Below, piece after piece: positions 45,268 through 55,024 of a stretch of 64,000 nucleotides of DNA. The notes under the pieces are model-generated. The model had not been told where the DNA came from, did no database searches, and saw only the letters and a program-made list of their open reading frames with translations. Every line of letters begins with the position of its first letter. Positions within the stretch are counted from its first letter, which is position 1. This stretch comes from Murdochiella vaginalis (GTDB taxonomy: Bacteria; Bacillota; Clostridia; Tissierellales; Peptoniphilaceae). Position numbers and translations under genes: made by a program. The stretch is from positions 62,001-126,000 of the forward strand of contig NZ_LT632322.1 of assembly GCF_900119705.1 (NCBI RefSeq), in the 5' to 3' direction.

Positions 45268-46389
45268 CTATTTGTTTTTCTTGTTTACACTCTCCAGCGT
45301 GGAAAACACCTTCCTTGCGCGCGCCTTCCATGTATTTGCAGGCAAAAATTGTTTTATATTTTCTTTTTTTTCCATCATCATGGGACGGTTCGCAATAATG
45401 TCCTCTAACGCTTTCGCCATATCTTCCGCCGTATCTTTACAAATCCACCCCAAATCGTTCTCTTGCACAATCTGCGACATAGCGTCCACATTGGTGCAAA
45501 GAATCGGTTTTTCATGCGCAATATACTCAAAAAGTTTCACCGAAATAGCAAAATCTCTGTATATCGACTTTCGTATCGGTAAAACGCCAAGATCTGCCTT
45601 TCTGTACAATTCTTCCAAGCCATTCCCAAAGGAGACGTGATGAATCTCCAGCCAATTTGGTTGTACAAATGAATAGCGTTTTTGAAAATCAAGCCATTCT
45701 TGTTCACGACATACCGCCAAGAGTCGAAGCTTCAGTGCATCACGATTGATGATTTTCATTGCATCAAGCAGAACATCAAAGCCATATCCAGGAGACAAAC
45801 CTCCTACAAAAAAAAGAGTCAGTATATCCTCTTGAAGGATGCGCTTGTCATCCTCCTCACTCTGTCCGGATTCCTTCATAACTTCTGCGCCGGGCGGCAA
45901 AACATCATAAGGCATGCCAAAATCCGCTATTTTAGCCATTTGGTCTGTTGGAAAATAGAAAAGTGAAACGGTTTTTTTAAAGACAGAGAGGTCTCGCTTC
46001 TGTAAACATTGAATGATAAAAAATTTCAGCGGATTGATCTCTGTAAACTGTTCTGGGAAACGCCAATAAATATCTCGATAAAAAAGGCCAATGGGGACAC
46101 TCATTTTATGAAGTTTCTTAAGGAGCATCAAGTCCTCGCGTACAAAAAAAGGCCCCGCCGGAGGTTCTACATAACAGTAACGAACATGATGCGTATCCAG
46201 CCATTGCATGATCTCCCTGACATGGGAACGGCGTTCTTTTCGATTGTTATGCCAGCCATCCAATATCTTGATGCTACAGCCAATTTCGCGAAAAGCGCGA
46301 AGCATCTGCTGCGGCCGAACACTGGACCCTGAGTTCGCCGGTCCTTTCAGATCAACAAAAGTGATGTAAAGTAAATCGACAGTATCCAT
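45268..46389 (-). CDS. Glycosyltransferase (GT-B, family 4-like)
   Basis: This 373-residue protein has an N-terminal half with SGSSVRPQQMLRAFREIGC and a C-terminal donor half with LFFVGGLSPGYGFDVLLDAM, ADLGVLPIRKSIY and KLFEYIAHEKPILCTN. It is a divergent member in the A+T-rich core of the locus. Between it and the AsnB-like gene lie about 190 bp with no recognisable gene. Confidence 0.8.
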   Translation of the reverse strand: MDTVDLLYITFVDLKGPANSGSSVRPQQMLRAFREIGCSIKILDGWHNNRKERRSHVREIMQWLDTHHVRYCYVEPPAGPFFVREDLMLLKKLHKMSVPIGLFYRDIYWRFPEQFTEINPLKFFIIQCLQKRDLSVFKKTVSLFYFPTDQMAKIADFGMPYDVLPPGAEVMKESGQSEEDDKRILQEDILTLFFVGGLSPGYGFDVLLDAMKIINRDALKLRLLAVCREQEWLDFQKRYSFVQPNWLEIHHVSFGNGLEELYRKADLGVLPIRKSIYRDFAISVKLFEYIAHEKPILCTNVDAMSQIVQENDLGWICKDTAEDMAKALEDIIANRPMMMEKKENIKQFLPANTWKARARKVFSTLESVNKKNK

Positions 46390-46464
46390 CCATGACCTCT
46401 CTCATCTGCACTTTATCATCCGTGTGTAAAGCGCTGTTTGCGATATATTTTCCGTACATCCCCG

Positions 46465-47718
46465 CTATTCTATCAAGGATTGAAAAAGCTTTTCCATCCG
46501 CAACGACAAGTGAGAATAATCATACTCCTTGACTAGCTTTTCTTCCCGTATGCGGATCGCGTCGCGCTCCTGCGGCGTTAATCGGGTTAGTTTCGAGAGG
46601 GCCGAAACAATGGTCTCCGTTTTCTGATCCTCTGTCTCAATGCCAATATTATGCTTTACAACGAGCGATTCCTCCGTTTTTACCGTGGAAAGAATCGGAG
46701 CTCCGGCAGCAAGGTACTCAAACAGCTTATTGTTGCTGGAACCGTAATGGGTAATGGCTGTAGCACGATTATGTGCCAATGTCGCATCGGCACGCATGAG
46801 AATGCTGGGGATCTCCTCTTTTCTTACCTTGCCCCTGAAAACAGCATTTGTGATCTGCTCCTTCGAGACGCGCTCGTTAAGATGCGAAAGTTCCGTTCCT
46901 CCCCCGTAGAACAAAAACCGCACCTGAGGCAATTCCTTTTGACAGCGTTTCGCCACATCCAACATCACATCCAAGTCATAGGTCATCCGAATAGAGCCCA
47001 TATATACCACCTTAAAGGTAGATGGGTCGTCCAATTCTACATCCGCATAATGGACCTGTTGCTGATTGCGACGAAACTCCTCTAAATCAACACCATTGTT
47101 GACCTGAATACACTTGGTCGAAGCGACATCGTTCCAACCGCGATCTTGCAAATAGCGCAATCCGCCTGACATCGTAAACACAATGCGATCCGCCCCGCGA
47201 TAGAGTGTATGTTCCAATGCATAAAGCGCTGCTACAATCGGTTTCGTATACGGCTTGGCGTTCAGATTCCCATACTCCACCAGAGATTGCGGCCAAAGGT
47301 CGCGCACTTCAAACACAAAGGGAATGTGATTTCGTTTAGCAAAGGACATCGCGCTCTTGGATGAGAAGGGAACCGGCGACGAAGCATAGATCACATCCGG
47401 ACGTTCGCCCTCCGCCATCAATTTCCGCATTGCTTTTTTGCAACGGAACGAGAATTGTACCATATTCACGATGCGACGCCAATTGTTTTTCGTGTAGCCC
47501 ATGGTATGCACATACGTATACGGAACACCGTCAAACGTTACTTCCTTTAGAAGTTTTCCGGAATCGACGAAATTATAGGTCGTATTGTGCACTTGACTGC
47601 CGGTCAAAATACGCACATCATGCCCTTTGGCGCGCAGATATTTGGAAAAATAGAAGTGCCGCACTAAACCGCCAAATCGAGGTGGTATAGCGTAATTATT
47701 CACGATCCAGATGCGCAT
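46465..47718 (-). CDS. Glycosyltransferase family 4, WbuB/WcaI-like
   Basis: The 417-residue enzyme starts MRIWIVNNYAIPPRFGGLVR and has SSPVPFSSKSAMSFAKRNHI and EVRDLWPQSL, typical of the WbuB group that often transfers N-acetyl-fucosamine-type sugars, and a donor site with VYMGSIRMTYDLDVMLD and LFEYLAAGAPILST. Substrate not known. AAGGAGG precedes the ATG. Confidence 0.85.
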   Translation of the reverse strand: MRIWIVNNYAIPPRFGGLVRHFYFSKYLRAKGHDVRILTGSQVHNTTYNFVDSGKLLKEVTFDGVPYTYVHTMGYTKNNWRRIVNMVQFSFRCKKAMRKLMAEGERPDVIYASSPVPFSSKSAMSFAKRNHIPFVFEVRDLWPQSLVEYGNLNAKPYTKPIVAALYALEHTLYRGADRIVFTMSGGLRYLQDRGWNDVASTKCIQVNNGVDLEEFRRNQQQVHYADVELDDPSTFKVVYMGSIRMTYDLDVMLDVAKRCQKELPQVRFLFYGGGTELSHLNERVSKEQITNAVFRGKVRKEEIPSILMRADATLAHNRATAITHYGSSNNKLFEYLAAGAPILSTVKTEESLVVKHNIGIETEDQKTETIVSALSKLTRLTPQERDAIRIREEKLVKEYDYSHLSLRMEKLFQSLIE

Positions 47719-47813
47719 GCCATCCCTCCTTGGGTGATGGGTCTTGCAAAAGCGGGAAACAAATCTTTCCGACTACTGTAGGCATTCCTGATGAGCTTTG
47801 AAGGACACAGCAA

Positions 47814-49133
47814 TTACAGCGTTTCAACATTTTCATATTGTTCCGCGTCGGGAATCGCGTTGCGCGCATCGAAGATGGCCTTCGCCTGACGAAGAATCAT
47901 CGGATAGTCATACGCCTGGTGAGCTGTGGTAATCAAAATCAGATCCGCATCCGCCACATCTTTCTCCGTTAAAGCAGTCATACCGGTGTATGTTTTTCCC
48001 TGGTGACGAAAAGACGGAATGTAGGGATCAAAGAATTCCACGTCGGCTCCACGTTCCCGCAGGATGTCCAGCACGCGAATGGCCGGGCTTTCCCGGTAAT
48101 CATCAATATCATTCTTGTATGCCACGCCAAGCACCAACACTTTGGATCCGTTGAGCGGCTTCTTGTGGCGGTTGAGCATTTGCGCTGCACGATCCACCGT
48201 GTATTCCGGCATCTTGTCGTTCACCATCATCGAGGATTCGATCATGGATGTATGGAAACCGTATTCTCGCGCTTTCCAGGAAAGATAGTACGGATCCAAC
48301 GGAATGCAATGTCCGCCCAAGCCCGGGCCGGGATAAAACGCCTGGAAGCCATACGGCTTCGTCTTCGCCGCATCGATGACTTCCCAGATGGAAATTCCCA
48401 TGCGATGGCAAAGGATGGCCAATTCGTTGACTAGGCCGATGTTGACGTTTCGATACGTATTTTCCAAAATCTTTTCCATCTCGGCGACGGCAGGAGACGA
48501 AACGGGATAGACCTCTCCTTCCAACACAGTGGAATACATCTTGGCAATCACTTCGGTTGCATCTTTTCCGATGGCGCCAACGACTTTCGGCGTGTTCTTG
48601 GTCTTAAACTGCTTGTTGCCTGGATCAACACGCTCGGGCGAAAAGCCGAGATAAAAGTCTTCTCCACAGCGAAGGCCGGATCCCTTTTCCAGAATTGGCT
48701 TCACCAACTCCTCTGTCGTTCCCGGATAGGTCGTGGATTCCAAAACCACCATGGTGCCCGCCTTCAAATGCTTGGCAATGTTTTCGGCAGAGGTCTGTAC
48801 ATAGCTGATATCCGGTTGCTGATGCGCATCCAGCGGCGTCGGCACACAAATGGCAATAAAGTCCACATCGTGAATAAAGCTGAAGTCTGTCGTAGCGCGG
48901 AGCTTTTTGGCTTCGACCAATGCTTTTAAATCATCGTCAACAATGTCGCCGATGTAATTATGACCGGCGTTGACCATGTTGACTTTTTCATCCTGTACAT
49001 CAAAGCCGATGGTTTCAAAGCCGGCGCGCGCTTTCTCTACCGCCAGCGGAAGACCGACATAACCCAAGCCCACCACACCGACGCGAATGGAACGCGTTTC
49101 AATTTTGTTGAGCAATTCCTGTTTTAATCCCAT
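47814..49133 (-). CDS. UDP-GlcNAc 6-dehydrogenase, WbpA-like
   Basis: This 439-residue nucleotide-sugar dehydrogenase has the N-terminal NAD motif GVVGLGYVGLPLAV, CVPTPL, ESTTYPGTT, the catalytic Cys in GPGLGGHCIPLDPYYL and VLGVAYKNDIDDYRESPA. It oxidises C6 of a UDP-HexNAc to the uronic acid. With the WbpB/E/D/I-like genes it supplies the first step of UDP-ManNAc(3NAc)A synthesis. It is the first gene of the locus in the direction of transcription, with a terminator of the preceding gene just upstream. Confidence 0.93.
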   Translation of the reverse strand: MGLKQELLNKIETRSIRVGVVGLGYVGLPLAVEKARAGFETIGFDVQDEKVNMVNAGHNYIGDIVDDDLKALVEAKKLRATTDFSFIHDVDFIAICVPTPLDAHQQPDISYVQTSAENIAKHLKAGTMVVLESTTYPGTTEELVKPILEKGSGLRCGEDFYLGFSPERVDPGNKQFKTKNTPKVVGAIGKDATEVIAKMYSTVLEGEVYPVSSPAVAEMEKILENTYRNVNIGLVNELAILCHRMGISIWEVIDAAKTKPYGFQAFYPGPGLGGHCIPLDPYYLSWKAREYGFHTSMIESSMMVNDKMPEYTVDRAAQMLNRHKKPLNGSKVLVLGVAYKNDIDDYRESPAIRVLDILRERGADVEFFDPYIPSFRHQGKTYTGMTALTEKDVADADLILITTAHQAYDYPMILRQAKAIFDARNAIPDAEQYENVETL

Positions 49134-49206
49134 GATCGTTCTATCTCCTTTGTTCCCATAGCGTTTTTTAAATTTCTATTTCCTCTCGTTATGCCTTATT
49201 TTAACA

Positions 49207-49240
49207 TAGGAAAAGGGCGAATGGCTCCTGCCCTCGCCCT
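49207..49240 (-). terminator. Terminator after the GH25 repeat-protein gene
   Basis: On the minus strand AGGGCGA and TCGCCCT enclose an inner GGC...GCC element, followed by TTTTCC. It lies about 40 nt after the gene stop and insulates the wall-protein cluster from the capsule locus. Confidence 0.7.
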
Positions 49241-49277
49241 CATTTGTCCTATTGTACGGTTTTCTAACGCTATTGGT

Positions 49278-51563
49278 TTAATAACCGTTTAATCCCGCGC
49301 CCTTGATAATGGACGGATAGTCTTTGAACACCCAACTGGCGTCCACGCCATAGGGATATCCTTCTTTGTGGTAGGTGGAAGTAAATTGCCACATTCCGTA
49401 CTCTCCACGGTAAGACGGTTTGCTGACACCGTAATGGGCCACCCAAATGTCGTAGTTGCCCAAGCGAGACATCTCGAGATTATCGCGCAGCCAGGAAGAA
49501 GACGAGTAGATGCCTGTATAGTATCCCTTTCTTTCCATTTCCTGCAAAAAGGCCAGGGCCGTATCGGTCAGCGTCTTTTTGTCAGTCTTTCGCTGATGAT
49601 AGACATCTTCCGTGTCCCAATAAACCGGAAGTGCGAATTTTTTTCCGGCGATGATATTCTGAAAGGCTTGGGCTTCCGCCTTGCCTTCCTTCACTTCGTT
49701 GGCACACGAATACCAATAGGCTCCAATGGGTACGCCACGCGAATTAAATTCGTTGTAGAAACGCTCAAACTCCGCATCTTGATAGTACGAATTGCCTGTA
49801 CCGTGGCCAGTATAACCGGCACGTAAAATGACGCCGGATATGCCTTTGCTGAATTTATCAAAGTCGAAATTATACGGCTTCTGGTGGGTGGATAGGTCAA
49901 TGATCAAACGACGGGATGTCGGATGGAGAATGCCGCTGCCATCCGCATCATAGCCTTTGTTGCCAATCATGACAAATTGATTCGTTGCGATCGCCGCGTC
50001 GGAGCCAATGTAATACTGATTGCCCTGCCATTCCAGAAGACCTTCCGTATTGCGTCTTTGATTTCCATTTGCGGGGTCATAGAAGTAGTAGTTTCGTCCC
50101 GCCCGGTGAATACCGGATGCCGTTGCTCCATCCGCATCCATATAATAATAGACTGTTCCAAAACTGATCTGCTGATTTCTAAAATAGGTGCCATCCACAT
50201 TTTCGAAATAGCGTCGTCCATCCTTTTCAATCCACCGTCCGCCATCGGCAATGGTGCCATCCGCACGTACATAGTAACGTCTTCCTTCAATCGTATGATA
50301 GCCCACAGACAAATCCATCAACACACCCGTTGTCGGATCCAGCGGATAGAGAGCACCGAGAAAGCGCGTCACACCCGTTTGTTTTGTGCCGTCCGACCCC
50401 ATCAAATAGGCTCCCCTCGGACCGAATGTGATGAACCGATTGCGATACAGCACGCCCTCGGCATTCGGGAAAATCCAGCCGCGCTCCGTCTGCACCCAGG
50501 CATTATCATTTGCGCACACACCATTCTCATGGAAATACATCAACTTGCCATTGATTTCCTTAAAGCCCTTGGCGTACGTACCGTCATGCTGCATATAAAA
50601 GGCTACTTTCGAACCAAAGGTAATGAACTGATCACGATACAAGATGCCCTCGGCATTCGGGAAAATCCAGCCACGCTCCGTCTGCACCCAGGCATTATCG
50701 TTGGCACGCACCCCGTTCTCACGAAAATACATGAGTTTGCCGTTTATTTCTTGAAAACCCGTAGCGTACGCGCCATCGCTTTGCATGTAATAAGCTACCT
50801 TCGATCCGAACGTAATAATTCGATCGTGATAGACTTCCCCTTCGGCATTCGGGAAAATCCAGCCGCGCTCCGTTTCCACCCACGCATTGTCGTTAGCGCG
50901 CACCCCGTCATCTCGAAAATACATCAGCCATCCACCCACTTCACGAAATCCCGTGGCGAATGTACCATCATGGTCCATATAAAAGGCGACTTTCGACCCG
51001 AAGGTAATGATTCGATCGCGGTATAAGACACCTTCCGCATTGGGGAAGTAATACTTTCCGGCATACTTCACCCATTTATTGTCTTTACGAAGCGTACCCT
51101 CTTCGTCATAGAGATAGAGCTTTCCATCGATCTCTTGAATGCCGCCCCGTCTCGAAGAGAAGCTGCCGTTTGGTGCTTTAAGGCTATGGGAATTGCTCTC
51201 CGGAGAAATCTCCAGTTCCGTCTCTTCTTCCTCTGTGGTCTCCATCAAAGAAGATGCCTGCTCATCAGCCGAAAGCGTCGTCAGAGGCTTCGTGGCCTCC
51301 TTCATTTTCGAGGAAGCTTCCTTCGGTTTCTCTTCTTTACTCTCGTTTTTCTGTATAGTTGTTTCTTGTTCCGGGGTGTCTTCCTTCTCCGTTGTTAAAA
51401 CATCCGTTTTCGTCTCGAGAGAAGAGTTCTCCGCCGGATTTGTGGAAATTGCGACACCCATCGAACCCTCTGCATGCACAGGGTTGATCACCATACTCAA
51501 CGTCAACGCCATCATCAGCGCAACGGAGAGAGCCGCAAAACGCTTACCTCTTTTTTTGTTCAT
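49278..51563 (-). CDS. Secreted cell-wall-binding repeat protein with GH25 muramidase domain
   Basis: The 761-residue product has a signal peptide (1-31, cleaved near PVHAEG), a Ser/Thr/Glu-rich linker (32-135), about five copies of a 64-residue wall-binding repeat (140-545) and a GH25 lysozyme domain (about 552-761). Each repeat holds RGWIFPNAEG, ITFGSKVAYYM and INGKLMYF blocks of about 20 residues, like choline-binding repeats. The GH25 part has IIDLSTHQ, VILRAGYTG, IGAYWYS and YWDTED with the acidic residues expected for the muramidase site. It should cut the glycan between MurNAc and GlcNAc. It starts 57 nt after the L,D-transpeptidase gene and may be co-transcribed with it. Confidence 0.93.
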   Translation of the reverse strand: MNKKRGKRFAALSVALMMALTLSMVINPVHAEGSMGVAISTNPAENSSLETKTDVLTTEKEDTPEQETTIQKNESKEEKPKEASSKMKEATKPLTTLSADEQASSLMETTEEEETELEISPESNSHSLKAPNGSFSSRRGGIQEIDGKLYLYDEEGTLRKDNKWVKYAGKYYFPNAEGVLYRDRIITFGSKVAFYMDHDGTFATGFREVGGWLMYFRDDGVRANDNAWVETERGWIFPNAEGEVYHDRIITFGSKVAYYMQSDGAYATGFQEINGKLMYFRENGVRANDNAWVQTERGWIFPNAEGILYRDQFITFGSKVAFYMQHDGTYAKGFKEINGKLMYFHENGVCANDNAWVQTERGWIFPNAEGVLYRNRFITFGPRGAYLMGSDGTKQTGVTRFLGALYPLDPTTGVLMDLSVGYHTIEGRRYYVRADGTIADGGRWIEKDGRRYFENVDGTYFRNQQISFGTVYYYMDADGATASGIHRAGRNYYFYDPANGNQRRNTEGLLEWQGNQYYIGSDAAIATNQFVMIGNKGYDADGSGILHPTSRRLIIDLSTHQKPYNFDFDKFSKGISGVILRAGYTGHGTGNSYYQDAEFERFYNEFNSRGVPIGAYWYSCANEVKEGKAEAQAFQNIIAGKKFALPVYWDTEDVYHQRKTDKKTLTDTALAFLQEMERKGYYTGIYSSSSWLRDNLEMSRLGNYDIWVAHYGVSKPSYRGEYGMWQFTSTYHKEGYPYGVDASWVFKDYPSIIKGAGLNGY

Positions 51564-51620
51564 ATTCTGCCCTTTCTGGACTCGTCTTGATCTCTACCAC
51601 GATTCGATAAATGTCGGCAA

Positions 51621-53483
51621 TCAATATACCGTCACAGCACTGCCAGGATACAGTGCTTCATATACCCGCGGCATCACAGATGGCAATATGTTCACACAAC
51701 CATGACTGCCTGTCCAAGTATAGGCTTGACTATCCATATAAAAGTTATTTGTATTTTGCCAAGGAGCATCGTGAAGGCCGTATCCGGCATAGAACGGAAC
51801 CCAGTAGTTCACCCAGGATTTCCACGTCGGCCCCGTTAAATATGTGCCGCGCGTCATTCCCTGAACGGAGAAATTGCCCCGCACCGTCGGAGTAGAAGGT
51901 TTGCCGGAAATGACCGGGGTAGAAACTGCAAGTTTTCCGCCGCGGAACACCCACAAATATTGATGCTTCAAACTCACCACTGCAAAATTGTTTCCTACAT
52001 AGCGATTCGTAACCGCCGGTCCTTGCAAATAACCATTTGCATACGTCCATTCGCCTGACATGGAAAAGGTTCCATCAGACGAGGCGCGGCCATACTCGTC
52101 AAATTGATAGGCCAGGCCGTCGATTGTGCGCACTGTATTTTGGAAGGCGGCCGGAAATTTCGCCTGTTTATCAAAATAGTAATGGCTACCGTCAATTTCT
52201 GCCCATCCTCTGGTCAGGGCAAAAGAGCTGCCGCTGTGATAAATTTTGTTATTTAACTGAAACAATCCATAGTTTCGCAACAGATTGCCAGTCGTCGTAT
52301 CCGCGTAGTAGGCGTTTTCTCTTCCCGCACACAAGCCATATTGTTTTGTGCCGTCTTCGCCCATGTACATCGCATAGGAGGATCCGAAGGTTAACACCTG
52401 GTCGCGATAAGGAGTGCCATCCGGTTTAGAAAAATACGTGTTGCCGTTATACGTATAGGAGGAGGACTTCTGGACGAGACACCCGTATTCATCAAAGCGA
52501 TAGGCCGTACCATTGAAAGGAACAATGCCCGTCTGGCGGCTTCCGTCTTCGCCCATCAAATAGCGAATGCTGCCGAAAGAGATGAATTGATTACGATACG
52601 GCTCTCCGCCTTCTTTTGCAAAATACCATTTTCCCTGATAAACATAGCTGTGCGGCTTGGTATTGACCAATCCGTTGTCTGCAATATCATATACCGTTCC
52701 ATTAGCTTCCACCATGCCGGTTTTCATGGCGCCATCCGCGCCCATAAAGTATTTCACATTCGATCCAAAGGTTATGAAACGATTACGATAAAGTTCACCC
52801 TGTGCATTGGGAAAAACCCAACCGCGATTTGTTTTCACCCAAGCATTGCTTTTGTCCAGAACGCCATTGTCACCAAAATACATCAGTTTATCGTTAATTT
52901 CCTGAAAACCGGTGCAATAGGCGCCGTCATGCCCCATGTAGAAACTTACTTTGGGTCCAAACGTAATAAATTGATCCCGGTATACAATGCCTTGGTCGTT
53001 TGGAAAAATCCAGCCGCGATCCGTTTTAACCCAAGCGTTGCTTTTATCCAGCATCCCGTTTTCTTGGAAATACATCAGTCGCCCGTTGATTTCCTGAAAA
53101 CCAGTGGAGATTGTTCCCTCATGATTCATGTAATAGGCAACCTTCGGCCCAAAGGTAATCATTTGATCGCGATACAGCACGCCTTCTGCATTCGGAAAAT
53201 AAAACTTTCCCTGATACTGCACCCACGCATTATCGCGGCGCAGCGTTCCGTCCTCATCATAAAGATATAAATTGCCATCTCGTTCCTGTAAGCCGGAATA
53301 GGATGCGTAGCTTGTAACCGCTTGGCGCTGCGAAGCATCCTCTTCAGACCAATCCAATTCTTCGGTGGACGTGACCTCTTCCGCCGGTTCATCCGCATAA
53401 GACAAGGGTCCTTGCAACAGTAGGGCCAACAGCAAGCCGGCGGAAAATAGCGCTACACGCGCCTTCCTATTCTTTCGTCTCAT
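51621..53483 (-). CDS. Secreted cell-wall-binding repeat protein with L,D-transpeptidase domain
   Basis: This 620-residue protein has a signal peptide (about 1-31, MRRKNRKARVALFSAGLLLA), an acidic linker and five or more wall-binding repeats similar to those of the GH25 neighbour. The C-terminal YkuD domain (about 495-620) has LKHQYLWVFRGGKL, TPVISG and the catalytic SHGCVN with Cys596. It would form 3-3 peptidoglycan cross-links or attach proteins. The ATG at 53483 is chosen for its signal peptide and the AAGGAGAG upstream; the longer frame is not supported. Confidence 0.92.
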   Translation of the reverse strand: MRRKNRKARVALFSAGLLLALLLQGPLSYADEPAEEVTSTEELDWSEEDASQRQAVTSYASYSGLQERDGNLYLYDEDGTLRRDNAWVQYQGKFYFPNAEGVLYRDQMITFGPKVAYYMNHEGTISTGFQEINGRLMYFQENGMLDKSNAWVKTDRGWIFPNDQGIVYRDQFITFGPKVSFYMGHDGAYCTGFQEINDKLMYFGDNGVLDKSNAWVKTNRGWVFPNAQGELYRNRFITFGSNVKYFMGADGAMKTGMVEANGTVYDIADNGLVNTKPHSYVYQGKWYFAKEGGEPYRNQFISFGSIRYLMGEDGSRQTGIVPFNGTAYRFDEYGCLVQKSSSYTYNGNTYFSKPDGTPYRDQVLTFGSSYAMYMGEDGTKQYGLCAGRENAYYADTTTGNLLRNYGLFQLNNKIYHSGSSFALTRGWAEIDGSHYYFDKQAKFPAAFQNTVRTIDGLAYQFDEYGRASSDGTFSMSGEWTYANGYLQGPAVTNRYVGNNFAVVSLKHQYLWVFRGGKLAVSTPVISGKPSTPTVRGNFSVQGMTRGTYLTGPTWKSWVNYWVPFYAGYGLHDAPWQNTNNFYMDSQAYTWTGSHGCVNILPSVMPRVYEALYPGSAVTVY

Positions 53484-53582
53484 AGAATCGCACTCTCCTT
53501 CACTTGTTCTCCTAATAAGTTCCTTGTAAAATTCACAGTTACTATCTTGTGCATAGCAAACCAATTTCCGCATCTCCCTATC

Positions 53583-53611
53583 AATGTAACAAGGCCATGT
53601 TGTTCTGTCAA
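53583..53611 (-). promoter_or_regulatory. Promoter of the L,D-transpeptidase/GH25 genes
   Basis: On the minus strand TTGACA (53606-53611), 17-nt spacer, TACATT (53583-53588). The -10 region TTGTTACATT is the same as in the promoter at 56617-56645 of the 3D-domain repeat protein. A leader of about 90 nt follows. Confidence 0.82.
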
Positions 53612-53617
53612 CGCTCG

Positions 53618-53650
53618 CAAAAAAACAAAAAAACGGTGCCAATGGCCCGT
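53618..53650 (-). terminator. Terminator after the M23 repeat-protein gene
   Basis: On the minus strand ACGGGCC, ATT loop and GGC-A-CCGT (one bulge) followed by two T-runs. It lies about 70 nt after the M23 gene stop and just before the next promoter. Confidence 0.75.
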
Positions 53651-53722
53651 TTCTTGTAGTGCAACTTTTGCGATCGCGTCGTCAACCATTGCTTGGCGAA
53701 GAAAAATTCGTCGCATCGTTTA

Positions 53723-54913
53723 TTAATAGTTATAGGAATAATTCAAAGGATCGTGAGGCTCTTCCATGCTGCCGCCTGTACGCACTTCAAAATGCAAGTG
53801 GGATCCTGTCGAATTTCCCGTCGAGCCCATTAAACCAATGCGCTCACCCTCTCGAACATACTGTCCATCAGAAACCAATATTTCACTCAGATGAAAATAG
53901 TTCGTATAGTAGCCGTCATCACCGCGCATTTTGATGTAATTACCGAGAGCGGATTGATATCCCGTTTCCAGAACGGTGGCATCATGCGCCGCTCGAATCG
54001 GCGTTCCCCAAGGGCCCGGAATATCTACGCCCTTGTGTAAGCGGCCCCAACGCCAGCCGAAGCGGGAAGAGAGTCTCGTTCTTCCGCTGACCGGCCAAAG
54101 AAAATCATATTTCTTGATTTTTTTTACGGTACCTTCTTGCACATTCGCAATATATTCTTCGCCATTGACGGTAACCCGCCCATCCTGACGACTGCCGTCT
54201 TCGCCCATGAGGTACTCCGCTTCGCCAAACGAAATGATCTGCCCGCGATACGGTTCGCCTTGGGCATCGGCGAAATACCATTTTCCTTCATAGGTATAGG
54301 CGCCCGCTTCTTGCAGCAACGCCCCTTTTTCTCCGGTCATGCGATACACGGTGCCGTTGGCGGGAACCAGTCCCTCCTGAATCGTTCCGTCCGCGCCCAG
54401 GTAATAACGAATATTGGGACCAAACGAAAGGAACTGATCATGATAAACCGCCTGCTTTTCATTTATGAAAAGCCAGCCGTTGTTGCTCCAAACCCAACCT
54501 TGATCTGTCGCCATCCGGTCTTTCTTTTCCCCGGATTCATAGAAATAGCGTAATGAGCCGTTCATCTCGACTAGGCCGTTTTGTCTTTCTCCCTTTTCAT
54601 TGACATAATAGGCCAGCGTATCGTTGAAATGTAAGATTACATGACGGTATACCTTGCCATCCGCGCTTGGAAAATAGTATTTGCCCTTGTATGCTACCCA
54701 AGCATTGTTCTTCATGACCCGACCATAATGATCATAAAGAAACAGATCTTCCCCCTGCCGGGCTTCTCGAACCGCTTGAGGAACGGGATCCTCTTTTTTT
54801 CCGGCATTGTCGCCTTTCGCAAGCGTTTCGTTCATCGGAAAAGCAAAAAGCAATCCGAGAATGAGAAATGCAGCTACCACTCGGCAACACCGTTGAAACC
54901 ATGTTTGCTTCAT
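53723..54913 (-). CDS. Secreted cell-wall-binding repeat protein with M23 peptidase domain
   Basis: The 396-residue product has a signal peptide (about 1-32, cleaved near TLAKG) and about three divergent wall-binding repeats (55-250; YKGKYYFPSADG, FLSFGPNIRYYLG, YEGKWYFADAQG). The lysostaphin-type M23 domain (about 275-396) has zinc ligands His293 and Asp297 in HKGVDIPG and His372/His374 in HLHFEVR. It should be a peptidoglycan endopeptidase. The ATG at 54913 has AGGAAGAAG in front. It lies 111 nt after the 3D-domain gene on the same strand. Confidence 0.92.
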   Translation of the reverse strand: MKQTWFQRCCRVVAAFLILGLLFAFPMNETLAKGDNAGKKEDPVPQAVREARQGEDLFLYDHYGRVMKNNAWVAYKGKYYFPSADGKVYRHVILHFNDTLAYYVNEKGERQNGLVEMNGSLRYFYESGEKKDRMATDQGWVWSNNGWLFINEKQAVYHDQFLSFGPNIRYYLGADGTIQEGLVPANGTVYRMTGEKGALLQEAGAYTYEGKWYFADAQGEPYRGQIISFGEAEYLMGEDGSRQDGRVTVNGEEYIANVQEGTVKKIKKYDFLWPVSGRTRLSSRFGWRWGRLHKGVDIPGPWGTPIRAAHDATVLETGYQSALGNYIKMRGDDGYYTNYFHLSEILVSDGQYVREGERIGLMGSTGNSTGSHLHFEVRTGGSMEEPHDPLNYSYNY

Positions 54914-55024
54914 TCTTCTTCCTTTTTTACGCATTCGCTTTCGTCTTTGTTTTTACTCACCCCTGCCATGCTGTCGCTATCGACAAAGCGGGCGCAAGTA
55001 CATCGTATTCGGTCGGCGGATCAC

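Noticed and set aside
49923-51026. Long plus-strand open frame opposite the GH25 repeat protein, with similar frames at 52587-53270 and 55337-56248
   Set aside because: They are antisense shadows of the wall-binding repeats and therefore look repetitive; no independent coding signals.
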